Positions 8,737 to 16,305 of a stretch of 49,818 bases of DNA are shown here, piece after piece. Location: contig JABGSN010000060.1 of assembly GCA_018647765.1 (NCBI GenBank), positions 1 through 49,818 on the forward strand. The letters are read 5' to 3'. The notes under the pieces were generated by a model. It had not been told where the DNA came from and searched no databases. It saw nothing but the letters and a program-made list of their open reading frames with translations. This DNA is from Oceanospirillaceae bacterium. Its GTDB lineage: Bacteria; Pseudomonadota; Gammaproteobacteria; Pseudomonadales; Balneatricaceae. The number at the start of each line of letters is the position of its first letter. Position 1 is the first letter of the stretch. Both the position numbers and the translations under genes were made by a program.

Positions 8737-10240
8737 CCTCGCCTTAAGCACCGCCGCTGGTGCATTAGCGCCCTTGGCACTGGCGCCAGTTTCTATCTGG
8801 CCGCTGGCGCCATTAAGTATTATCCTTTTTTGGCTCAGCTTACAAACCTGCACCTCCACCCGTCAGGCTAGCCTTACCGGCTTTGCTTATGGCTTAGGTT
8901 ATTTTGGTGTTGGGGTGAGCTGGGTGTTTGTGAGTATGGTGGATCACAGCAACACTCATTGGGCACTGGCAGGCCTACTTACCGTGTTATTCTGCGCCGG
9001 GTTAGGGTTATTCTACGGCCTATTTGCAGGCCTGTTTCATGGCTTCAAAAATCGACATCATTACCCTAGCCTGCTGTTTTTAGGTTTATGGGTGAGCCTA
9101 GACTTAATTCGCGGATGGTTGCTCACGGGGTTCCCTTGGTTATACCTTGGCTACGCCGGCATAGAAACTAGCCTTGCTGGATACGCGCCCTTGCTAGGTA
9201 TACACGGTGTCAGTTTATTGTTGGTGGCTAGTGGCCTATTGGTCTACGGCGTAGCCATAACCAAGCCGTACCGTTTGCTACTGTTAGTGGCCATCTGGTT
9301 GACAGGATATGGCCTAAGCCTAATCCAATGGACTCAGCCAAGTACCCAAACCTCGATAAAAGTGACCTTATTACAAGGCAACATCGCCTTACAAGATAAA
9401 TGGCTGCCCCAGCAGTTAACACCCACCCTCAACTATTACTTAGGTCAAAGCTACCAGCATTTAGATAGTGACCTTATTATATGGCCAGAAACGGCCATCG
9501 CCACCTATTGGGACTATATCCAGCCTGCAATGCAGGGCATTACCCACACGGCCACTGCACGCAACAGCCAAATCATCAGTGGTACGGTCATGCGAGAAAG
9601 CCAACATCAAGGTGACGATTATTATAATGCCTTGGTGACACTAGGCCAGAACCGGGAGACTGTTGACGACCGCTCCCAAGGTTATTACCACAAACAACGG
9701 CTGGTGCCATTTGGTGAATATATACCGCTAGAACAGTGGTTGAGAGGACTCATCGATTTTTTTGATTTACCGATGTCAGCCTTTAAAATACCAACACAAG
9801 AGCAAGGCCTGCTAAGTCGCAGCCCAGTGCCCATCGCGGGCAACATTTGTTACGAAATGGCTTATCCACAACTCGTGGCTAAGCAAGCGGCAGCTGCGCA
9901 AATGATAGTTACCGTGAGTAATGACACCTGGTTTGAACATTCCTTGGCACCATGGCAACACTTACAAATTGCCCAAATGCGCGCTATAGAAAACGCCAAA
10001 CCGGTGGCTAGGGCAACCAACAGTGGCGTGTCTGCGCTGATTGATGCAAAGGGCAACATTACCTCATTGGCCCCTATGTACCAGCAAGCTCAGCTCACGG
10101 GTTTAGTTGCGCCTAAACAAGGTACAACGCCCTATAACATAGGCCTTAACTGGCCCATTACCCTATTGAGTTTAGGCTTAGTTTTGTTCGGGTTCGGCCG
10201 CAACTTTATGGGCTTTTTCCCACATCGGTTCAAACCCTAA
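8714..10240 (+). CDS. lnt: Apolipoprotein N-acyltransferase
   Basis: A 508-residue inner-membrane enzyme that N-acylates the diacylglyceryl-cysteine of lipoproteins. About seven N-terminal hydrophobic segments (residues 1-~205) precede a nitrilase-fold periplasmic domain, and a last membrane helix lies near the end (ITLLSLGLVLFGFG). The Glu-Lys-Cys triad is visible in IIWPETAIA, KQRLVPFGEYIP and GNICYEMAYP. I chose ATG 8714. A TTG at 8699 is in frame but adds only five residues inside corC. The 23-base overlap with corC indicates coupling. It closes the ybeZ-ybeY-corC-lnt block. Confidence 0.95.
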   Translation: MTLTRKTNLALSTAAGALAPLALAPVSIWPLAPLSIILFWLSLQTCTSTRQASLTGFAYGLGYFGVGVSWVFVSMVDHSNTHWALAGLLTVLFCAGLGLFYGLFAGLFHGFKNRHHYPSLLFLGLWVSLDLIRGWLLTGFPWLYLGYAGIETSLAGYAPLLGIHGVSLLLVASGLLVYGVAITKPYRLLLLVAIWLTGYGLSLIQWTQPSTQTSIKVTLLQGNIALQDKWLPQQLTPTLNYYLGQSYQHLDSDLIIWPETAIATYWDYIQPAMQGITHTATARNSQIISGTVMRESQHQGDDYYNALVTLGQNRETVDDRSQGYYHKQRLVPFGEYIPLEQWLRGLIDFFDLPMSAFKIPTQEQGLLSRSPVPIAGNICYEMAYPQLVAKQAAAAQMIVTVSNDTWFEHSLAPWQHLQIAQMRAIENAKPVARATNSGVSALIDAKGNITSLAPMYQQAQLTGLVAPKQGTTPYNIGLNWPITLLSLGLVLFGFGRNFMGFFPHRFKP

Positions 10241-10750
10241 AATCACATGGGGCTGAGGCTGTTTGTGGTTAAAGTGAAAGTTGTGAAGTTGTGTGAATTG
10301 GGCGCGGACGTCGTCTACAGGCAGCTGTGTGACTTTGGCTGGTACTAAATAACCATCGCCACGGGCACGGAATACCATGCGGCACTCACCTTCGGCCAAT
10401 AGCCTCTGAGCATAGGGCGCTTCCACGGGGCAAAGGGCCGTCATGGTCGATTGAAAGCTCTCGGCCTTTTGATAATAATCGGAGGATAGCTGTTTTACGA
10501 TCCACTCAAAACGCTCAATCGGATCACGGGTCTTGTGAGCGTTGTGCTTATATTGCGCTACCAAATGATTTAACTCTCGCTTAAGTATCAAAATCGTTAA
10601 TTCAACACCCGTATCACCATCGGCCCCATAACACACCAATGGCTTCGCTTCGTCTAGCGGGTAACCTGCAGCCTGACGCGCGGCGAACAACCGGCTCAAA
10701 CACTGCCAGTGCATAAAGTCGTGTTCTAATGTTTTGTCGCTTGCAATCAC
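10178..10750 (-). CDS. Hypothetical protein
   Basis: I do not recognise this 190-residue protein. It is soluble, with no signal peptide or membrane segment. It contains three cysteines, a histidine/glutamine-rich tail (HNFHFNHKQPQPHVI) and mixed helical content; ELTILILKRELNHLVAQYKHNAHK may be amphipathic. The open frame runs 63 bases into the 3' end of lnt on the opposite strand, an unusually long convergent overlap. An intact 190-codon frame with a plausible ATG supports a real gene. No operon partner is evident, because the next feature on this strand is a decayed kinase. Confidence 0.6.
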   Translation of the reverse strand: MIASDKTLEHDFMHWQCLSRLFAARQAAGYPLDEAKPLVCYGADGDTGVELTILILKRELNHLVAQYKHNAHKTRDPIERFEWIVKQLSSDYYQKAESFQSTMTALCPVEAPYAQRLLAEGECRMVFRARGDGYLVPAKVTQLPVDDVRAQFTQLHNFHFNHKQPQPHVILGFEPMWEKAHKVAAEPEQN

Positions 10751-10795
10751 TTTGTATTCCTCATCTCATGCATAACCAAAATCGCTCAGGCGACA

Positions 10796-11677
10796 TTATG
10801 CCGGATGCGTGACGCCAACAACAGCCAGCAACCGCCTTAATGTGCAACTGGAGCGACAGTCTGGGTAGAGTTTCACACCATTTGCAGCGCTAAATAGCGT
10901 GTTGCGGCCCATTCTCGACGTAACGATTCGACATTTTTTAGCCAACGCAAGATCTAAGCTGTCGGGTTGGTCCAAGTGTTTGGCAGCCGCTTCAAGTTCA
11001 TTCATGGTTGTGTCTAACGACGCCAACTGCCTACGAAAAAGTTCTGTCAGTTTTTCGCTTGATAGGTGCGTAGACAGTTCATTACGTACAGACGGGGCAA
11101 CTCGCAGAGGCGGCGCCATCGCCTTAACATCAACAGGTTGCCACTGCCCACTTAAACAGTGGTGTAAATCACTCAAGCGTAGCGGTTTAGACAATACGAC
11201 ATCCATACCTGCTGCCATACAACTGGCGATACTAACAACGATGACGTCACCCGTTAGGGCAAATATCTCCACCGCAGACTTCACAGGATAGGACAACGCT
11301 CAAATTTGGCCGGTGGCCACCAAACCGTTGATATTCCTCATACGTACGTCCATTAGCACTAAGTCAAAATCCTGCCGACTCACCGCAGCCACTGCCGCCG
11401 CTCCATTATCTACCGCCGTCACCCTATGGCCTTGGTTAGTCAGCAACAGCTGGGTAACCTCCAAATTGATCTAATTATCCACCAACAACAGCATGGTCAA
11501 TGGAACTACCCCGCTGGGATCACCAAACTGCGTTTCTTGATGTAGTGCCTGCGATGGTACCTATTTATAAGGCAAGCTAAACCAAAACTTATTACCCATG
11601 CTATTGCTGGTGGCACCAATGTCACCATTGAGCTCGCTCACAACCTGTTTACATATACTTAAACCCAGACCAACGGT
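10796..11677 (-). pseudogene. Hybrid sensor histidine kinase remnant
   Basis: Reading the minus strand from about 11677, the end of a HATPase domain appears first (VGLGLSICKQVVSELNGDIG ... NKFWFSLPYK, stop). Next comes a receiver domain start (MLLLVDN, stop, INLEVTQLLLTNQGHRVTAVDNG, then DFDLVLMDVRM), interrupted by at least two stops. It continues in the frame of 11296-10796, where the receiver end (IFALTGD ... MAAGMDVVLSKPLRLSDL) is followed by an Hpt-like tail. The ATPase N box, dimerisation helix and sensor region are missing. The order HATPase-REC-tail is that of a hybrid phosphorelay kinase. Multiple stops, frameshifts and a large 5' deletion show it is dead. Confidence 0.85.
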
Positions 11678-12015
11678 CTTCAACCTCACTGCGAGAAGTC
11701 ATCATCAATATTTTTGGGGCGCCCAACTGCTGATTGAGTTGCTTCGCTAACTGCAGGCCATCGGCATCGGGGAGATTTAAATCCAGTAACAATAAGTTAG
11801 TGCTAATTATTCTTGGCATGGTTGCAGAGTAGCCACAGAAGCCACTAAATAACCTTCTTGTTTCAACAAGGTTTCGCACAAAAAACGGGTGGCGTCTTCG
11901 ACTTTAACGATTTGACGAGTTTTTTTGCAAATCCTGACCGTGCTCAAGCTTCTCGGCTTGTATTACCCGACTTTGCTGTACAGCAGCATTGATAACGGCG
12001 GCAGATCCCTGAACT
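11678..12015 (-). pseudogene. Response-regulator receiver-domain remnant
   Basis: On the minus strand a helical piece (AAVINAAVQQSRVIQAEKLEH) is followed by a receiver start (IVKVEDATRFLCETLLKQEGYLVAS). The frame then changes and the receiver core continues as NLLLLDLNLPDADGLQLAKQL ... KILMMTSRSEVED. At about 11677 this fuses directly to the G2 box of the kinase remnant. The normal receiver end (lysine and last helix) is absent. One event therefore deleted the end of a receiver and most of the adjacent kinase. Whether the two came from one gene or two neighbours is unclear. 12016-12140 contains nothing I recognise. Confidence 0.8.
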
Positions 12016-12140
12016 GCCATGTGGCAAGTGCTCTTGGTAGCGATAACACAGCCACTATAGAACACTCAATTAAATAACCATTTAACCGCCTAATAACCAA
12101 ACGTTAACCAGTGAAGTTACATCCAATTAATTGCTTAGCT

Positions 12141-13706
12141 TTAAGCCTGCACCTGATCCACCAACTTCAAACGTTGCACCTTGCCTGATGGGCCTTTGGG
12201 TAAATCATGAAAGAAATGAATCTGTTTAGGGGTTTTTACCTTGCCTAACTTGGATTGACAAAAGTTAATAATGTCGACTTCCGAGGCTTGTTTACCTTCG
12301 GCTAACACGACGCAGGCCACAACTTCTTGGCCATAATGCACATCATCAATGCCGATTGCAGCAGCTTCTATCACCGCCGGGTGTGTGTAGAGCACATCAT
12401 CAATTTCCCGTGGGGCAATGTTTTCTCCACCTTTAATAATCAACTCTTTAATGCGCCCGGTGATAAAACAAAAACCGTCTTTATCAATAATGGCCAAATC
12501 CCCTGTACGTAGCCAACCCTGATCATCAATGGTGGCTGCAGTGGCTTGTGGATTTTTGTAATAACAGCGCATCACACACTTGCCTTGCACCAATAACTCG
12601 CCTTCTACGCCATGGGCTACTTCATTACCGGCCTCATCAGCAATTTTGATATAAGTACCAAACGCCACTCCAGGGGAGCCATATTTATTGGCTTTAGGCG
12701 GCATAGGGTTAGACAAAATTTGCGCCGCTGTTTCCGTTAAACCCATGGTTTCCACGATGGGAACAGAAAATTTCTCCTCAAAACCTGCATGTAATGCCGG
12801 TGGCAAAGCAGCCGAGGCAGAACGACCAAATCGCACTTTCACTGGCGCCGATTCAATGAGTTCCTTCTGACCGTCCATAGGCTGATGCATTAGGTAAGAT
12901 ATGATGGTGGGCACCACACTAAACCAACTGCATTGAGATTCGGTTACCCAATGCCAAAAACGGGTGGCGCTAAAACCGTGGGGCAACACTAAACTACCAC
13001 CACTCACTAGGGGTGCCATTACGGTCACGCACTGGGCATTTATATGGCACAAGGGCAGCACACACAAGGCCCTGTCTGTACTGGTTAATTCGTGAGCCAC
13101 GGCGGTGTTCATACCACCGGCCAGTAGGTTCTCGTGGGTTAATACCACCCCTTTAGGGCGGCCTGTTGTACCTGAGGTGTACATCAACAAACCATCGCTA
13201 GTTGGCTCAATTGGCACTAACTTAATCGCGCTTACCGAGGCTTGGGGCCAAACTGGCCCGCAGTCCTCGTCACATTCAACCGTAGGTATAGCGATGGCAC
13301 TGGCACTTTGCGCCTGATCTACCACGGCTTTAAAATTAGGCGACACAAAGACTAACTTGGTGTCTGAGTGTTGCAGCACGTAAGTGATCTGCTCGGGGCC
13401 GGCAGCAGGGTTCAACGGCGATACAATAAGTCCTGCATACAGCGCGCTTAAAAATAACACCAAGGCCGAACGACCATTACCCATCATGTAAGACACCGTA
13501 TCACCCTGCGCCAAACCCAAGGCATAAAACTGTGCAGCGTACTGTTGGACCTCTTGCTCCAACGCCTTGTAGCTCAGTTCCGCCTGAGTTTCGGGGAACA
13601 TCGCAAATACCGCATCGGGTTGAGTTCGTGCATGTTGAGCGATCAGCGCACGCACCGTGGTTGCCGGTGGCACATACTTAGGCAAGTTCATCATTGGCGG
13701 GTTCAT
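12141..13706 (-). CDS. AMP-forming acyl-CoA synthetase (SauT-like candidate sulfoacetate-CoA ligase)
   Basis: A 521-residue member of the ANL (AMP-binding) superfamily that activates a carboxylate with ATP to an acyl-adenylate and then to a CoA thioester. Visible motifs are the P-loop MYTSGTTGRPKG, the acyl-binding segment ETMGLTETAAQ, GWLRTGDLAIIDKDGF with the hinge following, and the catalytic lysine region GPSGKVQR near the C terminus. Its ATG overlaps the stop of the upstream acylating aldehyde dehydrogenase (ATGA). The pairing of an AMP-forming ligase with an acylating aldehyde dehydrogenase matches sauS/sauT of sulfoacetate utilisation. Another small carboxylate is possible, because substrate cannot be read from the motifs. 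Confidence 0.85.
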   Translation of the reverse strand: MNPPMMNLPKYVPPATTVRALIAQHARTQPDAVFAMFPETQAELSYKALEQEVQQYAAQFYALGLAQGDTVSYMMGNGRSALVLFLSALYAGLIVSPLNPAAGPEQITYVLQHSDTKLVFVSPNFKAVVDQAQSASAIAIPTVECDEDCGPVWPQASVSAIKLVPIEPTSDGLLMYTSGTTGRPKGVVLTHENLLAGGMNTAVAHELTSTDRALCVLPLCHINAQCVTVMAPLVSGGSLVLPHGFSATRFWHWVTESQCSWFSVVPTIISYLMHQPMDGQKELIESAPVKVRFGRSASAALPPALHAGFEEKFSVPIVETMGLTETAAQILSNPMPPKANKYGSPGVAFGTYIKIADEAGNEVAHGVEGELLVQGKCVMRCYYKNPQATAATIDDQGWLRTGDLAIIDKDGFCFITGRIKELIIKGGENIAPREIDDVLYTHPAVIEAAAIGIDDVHYGQEVVACVVLAEGKQASEVDIINFCQSKLGKVKTPKQIHFFHDLPKGPSGKVQRLKLVDQVQA

Positions 13707-15109
13707 GACAGGTGCCTGCGTTGATAATCACCAAATATGTCGTCTACGGTCACTTCTCGTGCAGCAATGGTTTGCACCACCTTGGTGACATTCATAAAGT
13801 GTCGGTAATGCACATTTTGGTCCGTCACATTGCCGCCCCAAGTACCACAACCCATGGATAAGGAAAACGGCAAGCCATTATCAAAGCTGCCACCTGTGGC
13901 AAAACAGTGGGCTTGGTTAACAATCACTCGGCATACGGGCATTTCTAAGCCCAGTAACTCAGCACGGTCGCTCGACTGACTATGCAGGCTTAATGAGTGA
14001 CCCTTACCTTGGTAGTCCAAAATGGTCCGTGCCACTTGTTTGGCATGGTCAAAATCTGCGGCTCGATAGAGCGTTAGTACCAAGGCCATTTTTTCGCCAG
14101 AAAAAGGAAATTCAGCTCCGGCGCCGGTTTCTTCGACCATTAAAAAGTCGGCCTCGCAGGCGGCTTTGCGGGTAATGCCCGCCACCTCACACATGACTGC
14201 CACGGGCTTCGCCAACATGGCAGCATTAAGGTGACCCTTGTGCCATAAGGCCGTCTGCAACACGGCGGTTTCTTGGGGCGTTAATAGACACCCATTAACG
14301 TTGGTTAAGGCTCCAAGCATGTCGTTGTAGATAGCCTCTACCATCACCAAACTGTTTTCAGATGAGCAACTGGTAGCGTTATCAAAGGTTTTGGAGGCTT
14401 TTATTTTGCTGGCCGCCGCGGATAAGTCTGCCGTTTCATCGATCAAACTAGTAACGTTACCTGCGCCTACACCAAACGCCGGGGTACCACAGGTATAGGC
14501 GGCTCTAACATTGTTTTGTGAGCCAGTAACAACCACAAGATCGACTTGCTTGAGCATTTCCATACTCAGGTCTTTACTGACGGGGGTGGGTAAGGCTTGC
14601 ACTAAATCACGTGGTGCGCCTATACGATCCAACTCTAAATAGATCAATTCAATCAGCCTCGTACAACTGGGCTGACCTTTTGGTGAAGGCGACAAGATAA
14701 TTGCATTACGACACTTGAGCGCATTCAAAATCATGTTCATAGGGGTCGCCACAGGGTTGGTGGAGGGCACAATGGCACCTACAATCCCAACTGGGCGAGC
14801 AATTTCTACAATACCCAATTGTGGGTCTCGGTTAATGACACCGACAGTCTTGGCATCGCGTAGATCGCGCAATAAACCGAGTGTTTTGCGGTGGTTTTTG
14901 ATGACTTTGTCAGCCACTTTACCCAAGCCTGTTTCTGCTACGGCAAGCTCCGACAATTTTTGATTATTGTCTGGATTAACTAAAGCCCAAGCTGTGGCGA
15001 TGACCAATTCATCCACTGCCGCTTGGTCATAGGTTTCCAGCTGTGCTTGAGCTTCACTCGCCCGTTGAATGAGCTGGGCGACTTGGCTATGAGGGTCCAT
15101 TGGGGCCAT
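13703..15109 (-). CDS. Acylating aldehyde dehydrogenase (SauS-like candidate sulfoacetaldehyde dehydrogenase)
   Basis: A 468-residue CoA-acylating aldehyde dehydrogenase. The Rossmann region contains GIVGAIVPSTNPVATPM and VVVTGSQNN. GTPAFGVGAGNV is the hallmark of the acylating branch. The catalytic cysteine is C248 in FDNATSCSSEN. Length fits SauS, which reduces sulfoacetyl-CoA with NADPH to sulfoacetaldehyde, rather than the bifunctional AdhE. The ligase downstream would supply the acyl-CoA, and the TTT transporter upstream the acid. No sulfoacetaldehyde acetyltransferase (Xsc) is in the window, so the sulfonate assignment rests on gene pairing. A terminator-like hairpin separates it from tctC. 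Confidence 0.87.
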   Translation of the reverse strand: MAPMDPHSQVAQLIQRASEAQAQLETYDQAAVDELVIATAWALVNPDNNQKLSELAVAETGLGKVADKVIKNHRKTLGLLRDLRDAKTVGVINRDPQLGIVEIARPVGIVGAIVPSTNPVATPMNMILNALKCRNAIILSPSPKGQPSCTRLIELIYLELDRIGAPRDLVQALPTPVSKDLSMEMLKQVDLVVVTGSQNNVRAAYTCGTPAFGVGAGNVTSLIDETADLSAAASKIKASKTFDNATSCSSENSLVMVEAIYNDMLGALTNVNGCLLTPQETAVLQTALWHKGHLNAAMLAKPVAVMCEVAGITRKAACEADFLMVEETGAGAEFPFSGEKMALVLTLYRAADFDHAKQVARTILDYQGKGHSLSLHSQSSDRAELLGLEMPVCRVIVNQAHCFATGGSFDNGLPFSLSMGCGTWGGNVTDQNVHYRHFMNVTKVVQTIAAREVTVDDIFGDYQRRHLS

Positions 15110-15159
15110 TTAAATCTCCGCATCAAACCACATAAGCAGTTTGATTTCTAGTTGGGGCA

Positions 15160-15198
15160 AAAAAAGGGCCAACCGCTAGACGGTGTCTAGCGGTTGGC
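15160..15198 (-). terminator. Rho-independent terminator between tctC and the dehydrogenase
   Basis: A perfect 14-base inverted repeat (GCCAACCGCTAGAC, 15168-15181, with its complement at 15185-15198) surrounds a 3-base loop. On the minus strand the stem is followed by CC and seven T residues. This is a textbook intrinsic terminator in the transcription direction of tctC, 42 bases after its stop. It should end or attenuate the transporter transcript, leaving the enzyme pair on readthrough or on its own promoter. Confidence 0.88.
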
Positions 15199-15239
15199 AC
15201 CAAGTCTTACAGGGGTGCTACTAGGTTACTGCAAAAAAA

Positions 15240-16214
15240 TTACAGGTCCGACAAGAGCTCAGTAAGATAGGCTTGACGCTCTACCCACATTTGCTTCACT
15301 TCAGCCCGCGTCATAATACGCATTGGCGAACCACCGGCCTTCATTTTGCCGGCGACTTTAGCGTCTTGGAACATTAAATGTACACGTTCTGCCAAGAACT
15401 CGATGACTTCAGGTGGCGTGCCTTTTCGGGCCATGATGCCGCGAAAGTTAACACTGGAGTCATCTATCTCAATACCTTGCTCTTTAAAGGTCGGCACGTC
15501 TGGCAAGAAGCCTTCTTCACGTTGGTTGTCTGCTACGGCAAGAATCTTAATACGATCACCTTGACGGAAAGCATCACTTAAGTTGTTGAAGCCAGCCATT
15601 ACCTGGCTACCCAACACCATTTTCATTGCGGCTACACCACCACCAGCTGGGATGTACTTAGTGCTAATGTCTGCAGCTTTATCCAGCTGCAAGCTAGCAA
15701 TATGATGGCCCACATATAAGCCAGCGCCACTCACGGTCAACTTACCTGGGTTAGCTTTTGACCAAGCCACAAGATCCGTTGCCGAATTAAATGGGCTGTC
15801 TGCAGGTACAATCAGTACCGCTGGATCAGCACCCCAGTTGGCAATAGGTTCTAAGTTTCCTGTGTTATATGAAGTGTCAAACTTCAGCGATTGCGCAATA
15901 AAGTGCGGTACGTTGTAGGCCGCCAATTGGTGGCCGTCTTTGCTGGCGTCGCTGGCGTACCAGTTCCAGCCTTTTTGACCCCCTGCACCGGGCTTGTTAA
16001 AAATCACCATCGGCATATTAAGGTATTTTTCTTTACCCGCCATCATGGTCACAATACGTGCTTGGAAGTCCGTTGCGCCACCCGGACCATAGGCTACTGC
16101 CACTTGGATAGGTGCACTGGGGTAATCATCAGCCAACACGGTGGCACTGGGCACTAACAACAGCGAGGTCACTGCGGCTGTTACTAAGGACGATTTTATT
16201 TTTTTTAGTATCAT
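15240..16214 (-). CDS. TTT-family substrate-binding protein (TctC/Bug type)
   Basis: A 324-residue periplasmic solute receptor of the tripartite tricarboxylate transporter family. The signal peptide is clear (MILKKIKSSLVTAAVTSLLL ... VLA, then DDYPSAPIQV). VAYGPGGATDFQAR forms the carboxylate-binding loop typical of Bug proteins, followed by VIFNKPGAGGQKGW. I chose ATG 16214 because AAGG lies upstream with good spacing and it starts the signal peptide neatly; an ATG at 16229 would add MKVRP. It follows the TctAB gene on the same transcript and delivers the ligand, a small carboxylate, possibly sulfoacetate by context. Confidence 0.92.
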   Translation of the reverse strand: MILKKIKSSLVTAAVTSLLLVPSATVLADDYPSAPIQVAVAYGPGGATDFQARIVTMMAGKEKYLNMPMVIFNKPGAGGQKGWNWYASDASKDGHQLAAYNVPHFIAQSLKFDTSYNTGNLEPIANWGADPAVLIVPADSPFNSATDLVAWSKANPGKLTVSGAGLYVGHHIASLQLDKAADISTKYIPAGGGVAAMKMVLGSQVMAGFNNLSDAFRQGDRIKILAVADNQREEGFLPDVPTFKEQGIEIDDSSVNFRGIMARKGTPPEVIEFLAERVHLMFQDAKVAGKMKAGGSPMRIMTRAEVKQMWVERQAYLTELLSDL

Positions 16215-16305
16215 AGGTCTTACCTTCATTAATTAGTGGCCAACTCAGCTTAGCTGAGCGGCGATTTATGAGCGCTAAGTGGAGCATCCACATAGCGCCA
16301 ATTTG

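Noticed and set aside
10899-11291. 130-codon plus-strand open frame
   Set aside because: It is antisense to the receiver/Hpt remnant, whose minus-strand translation has clear receiver motifs.
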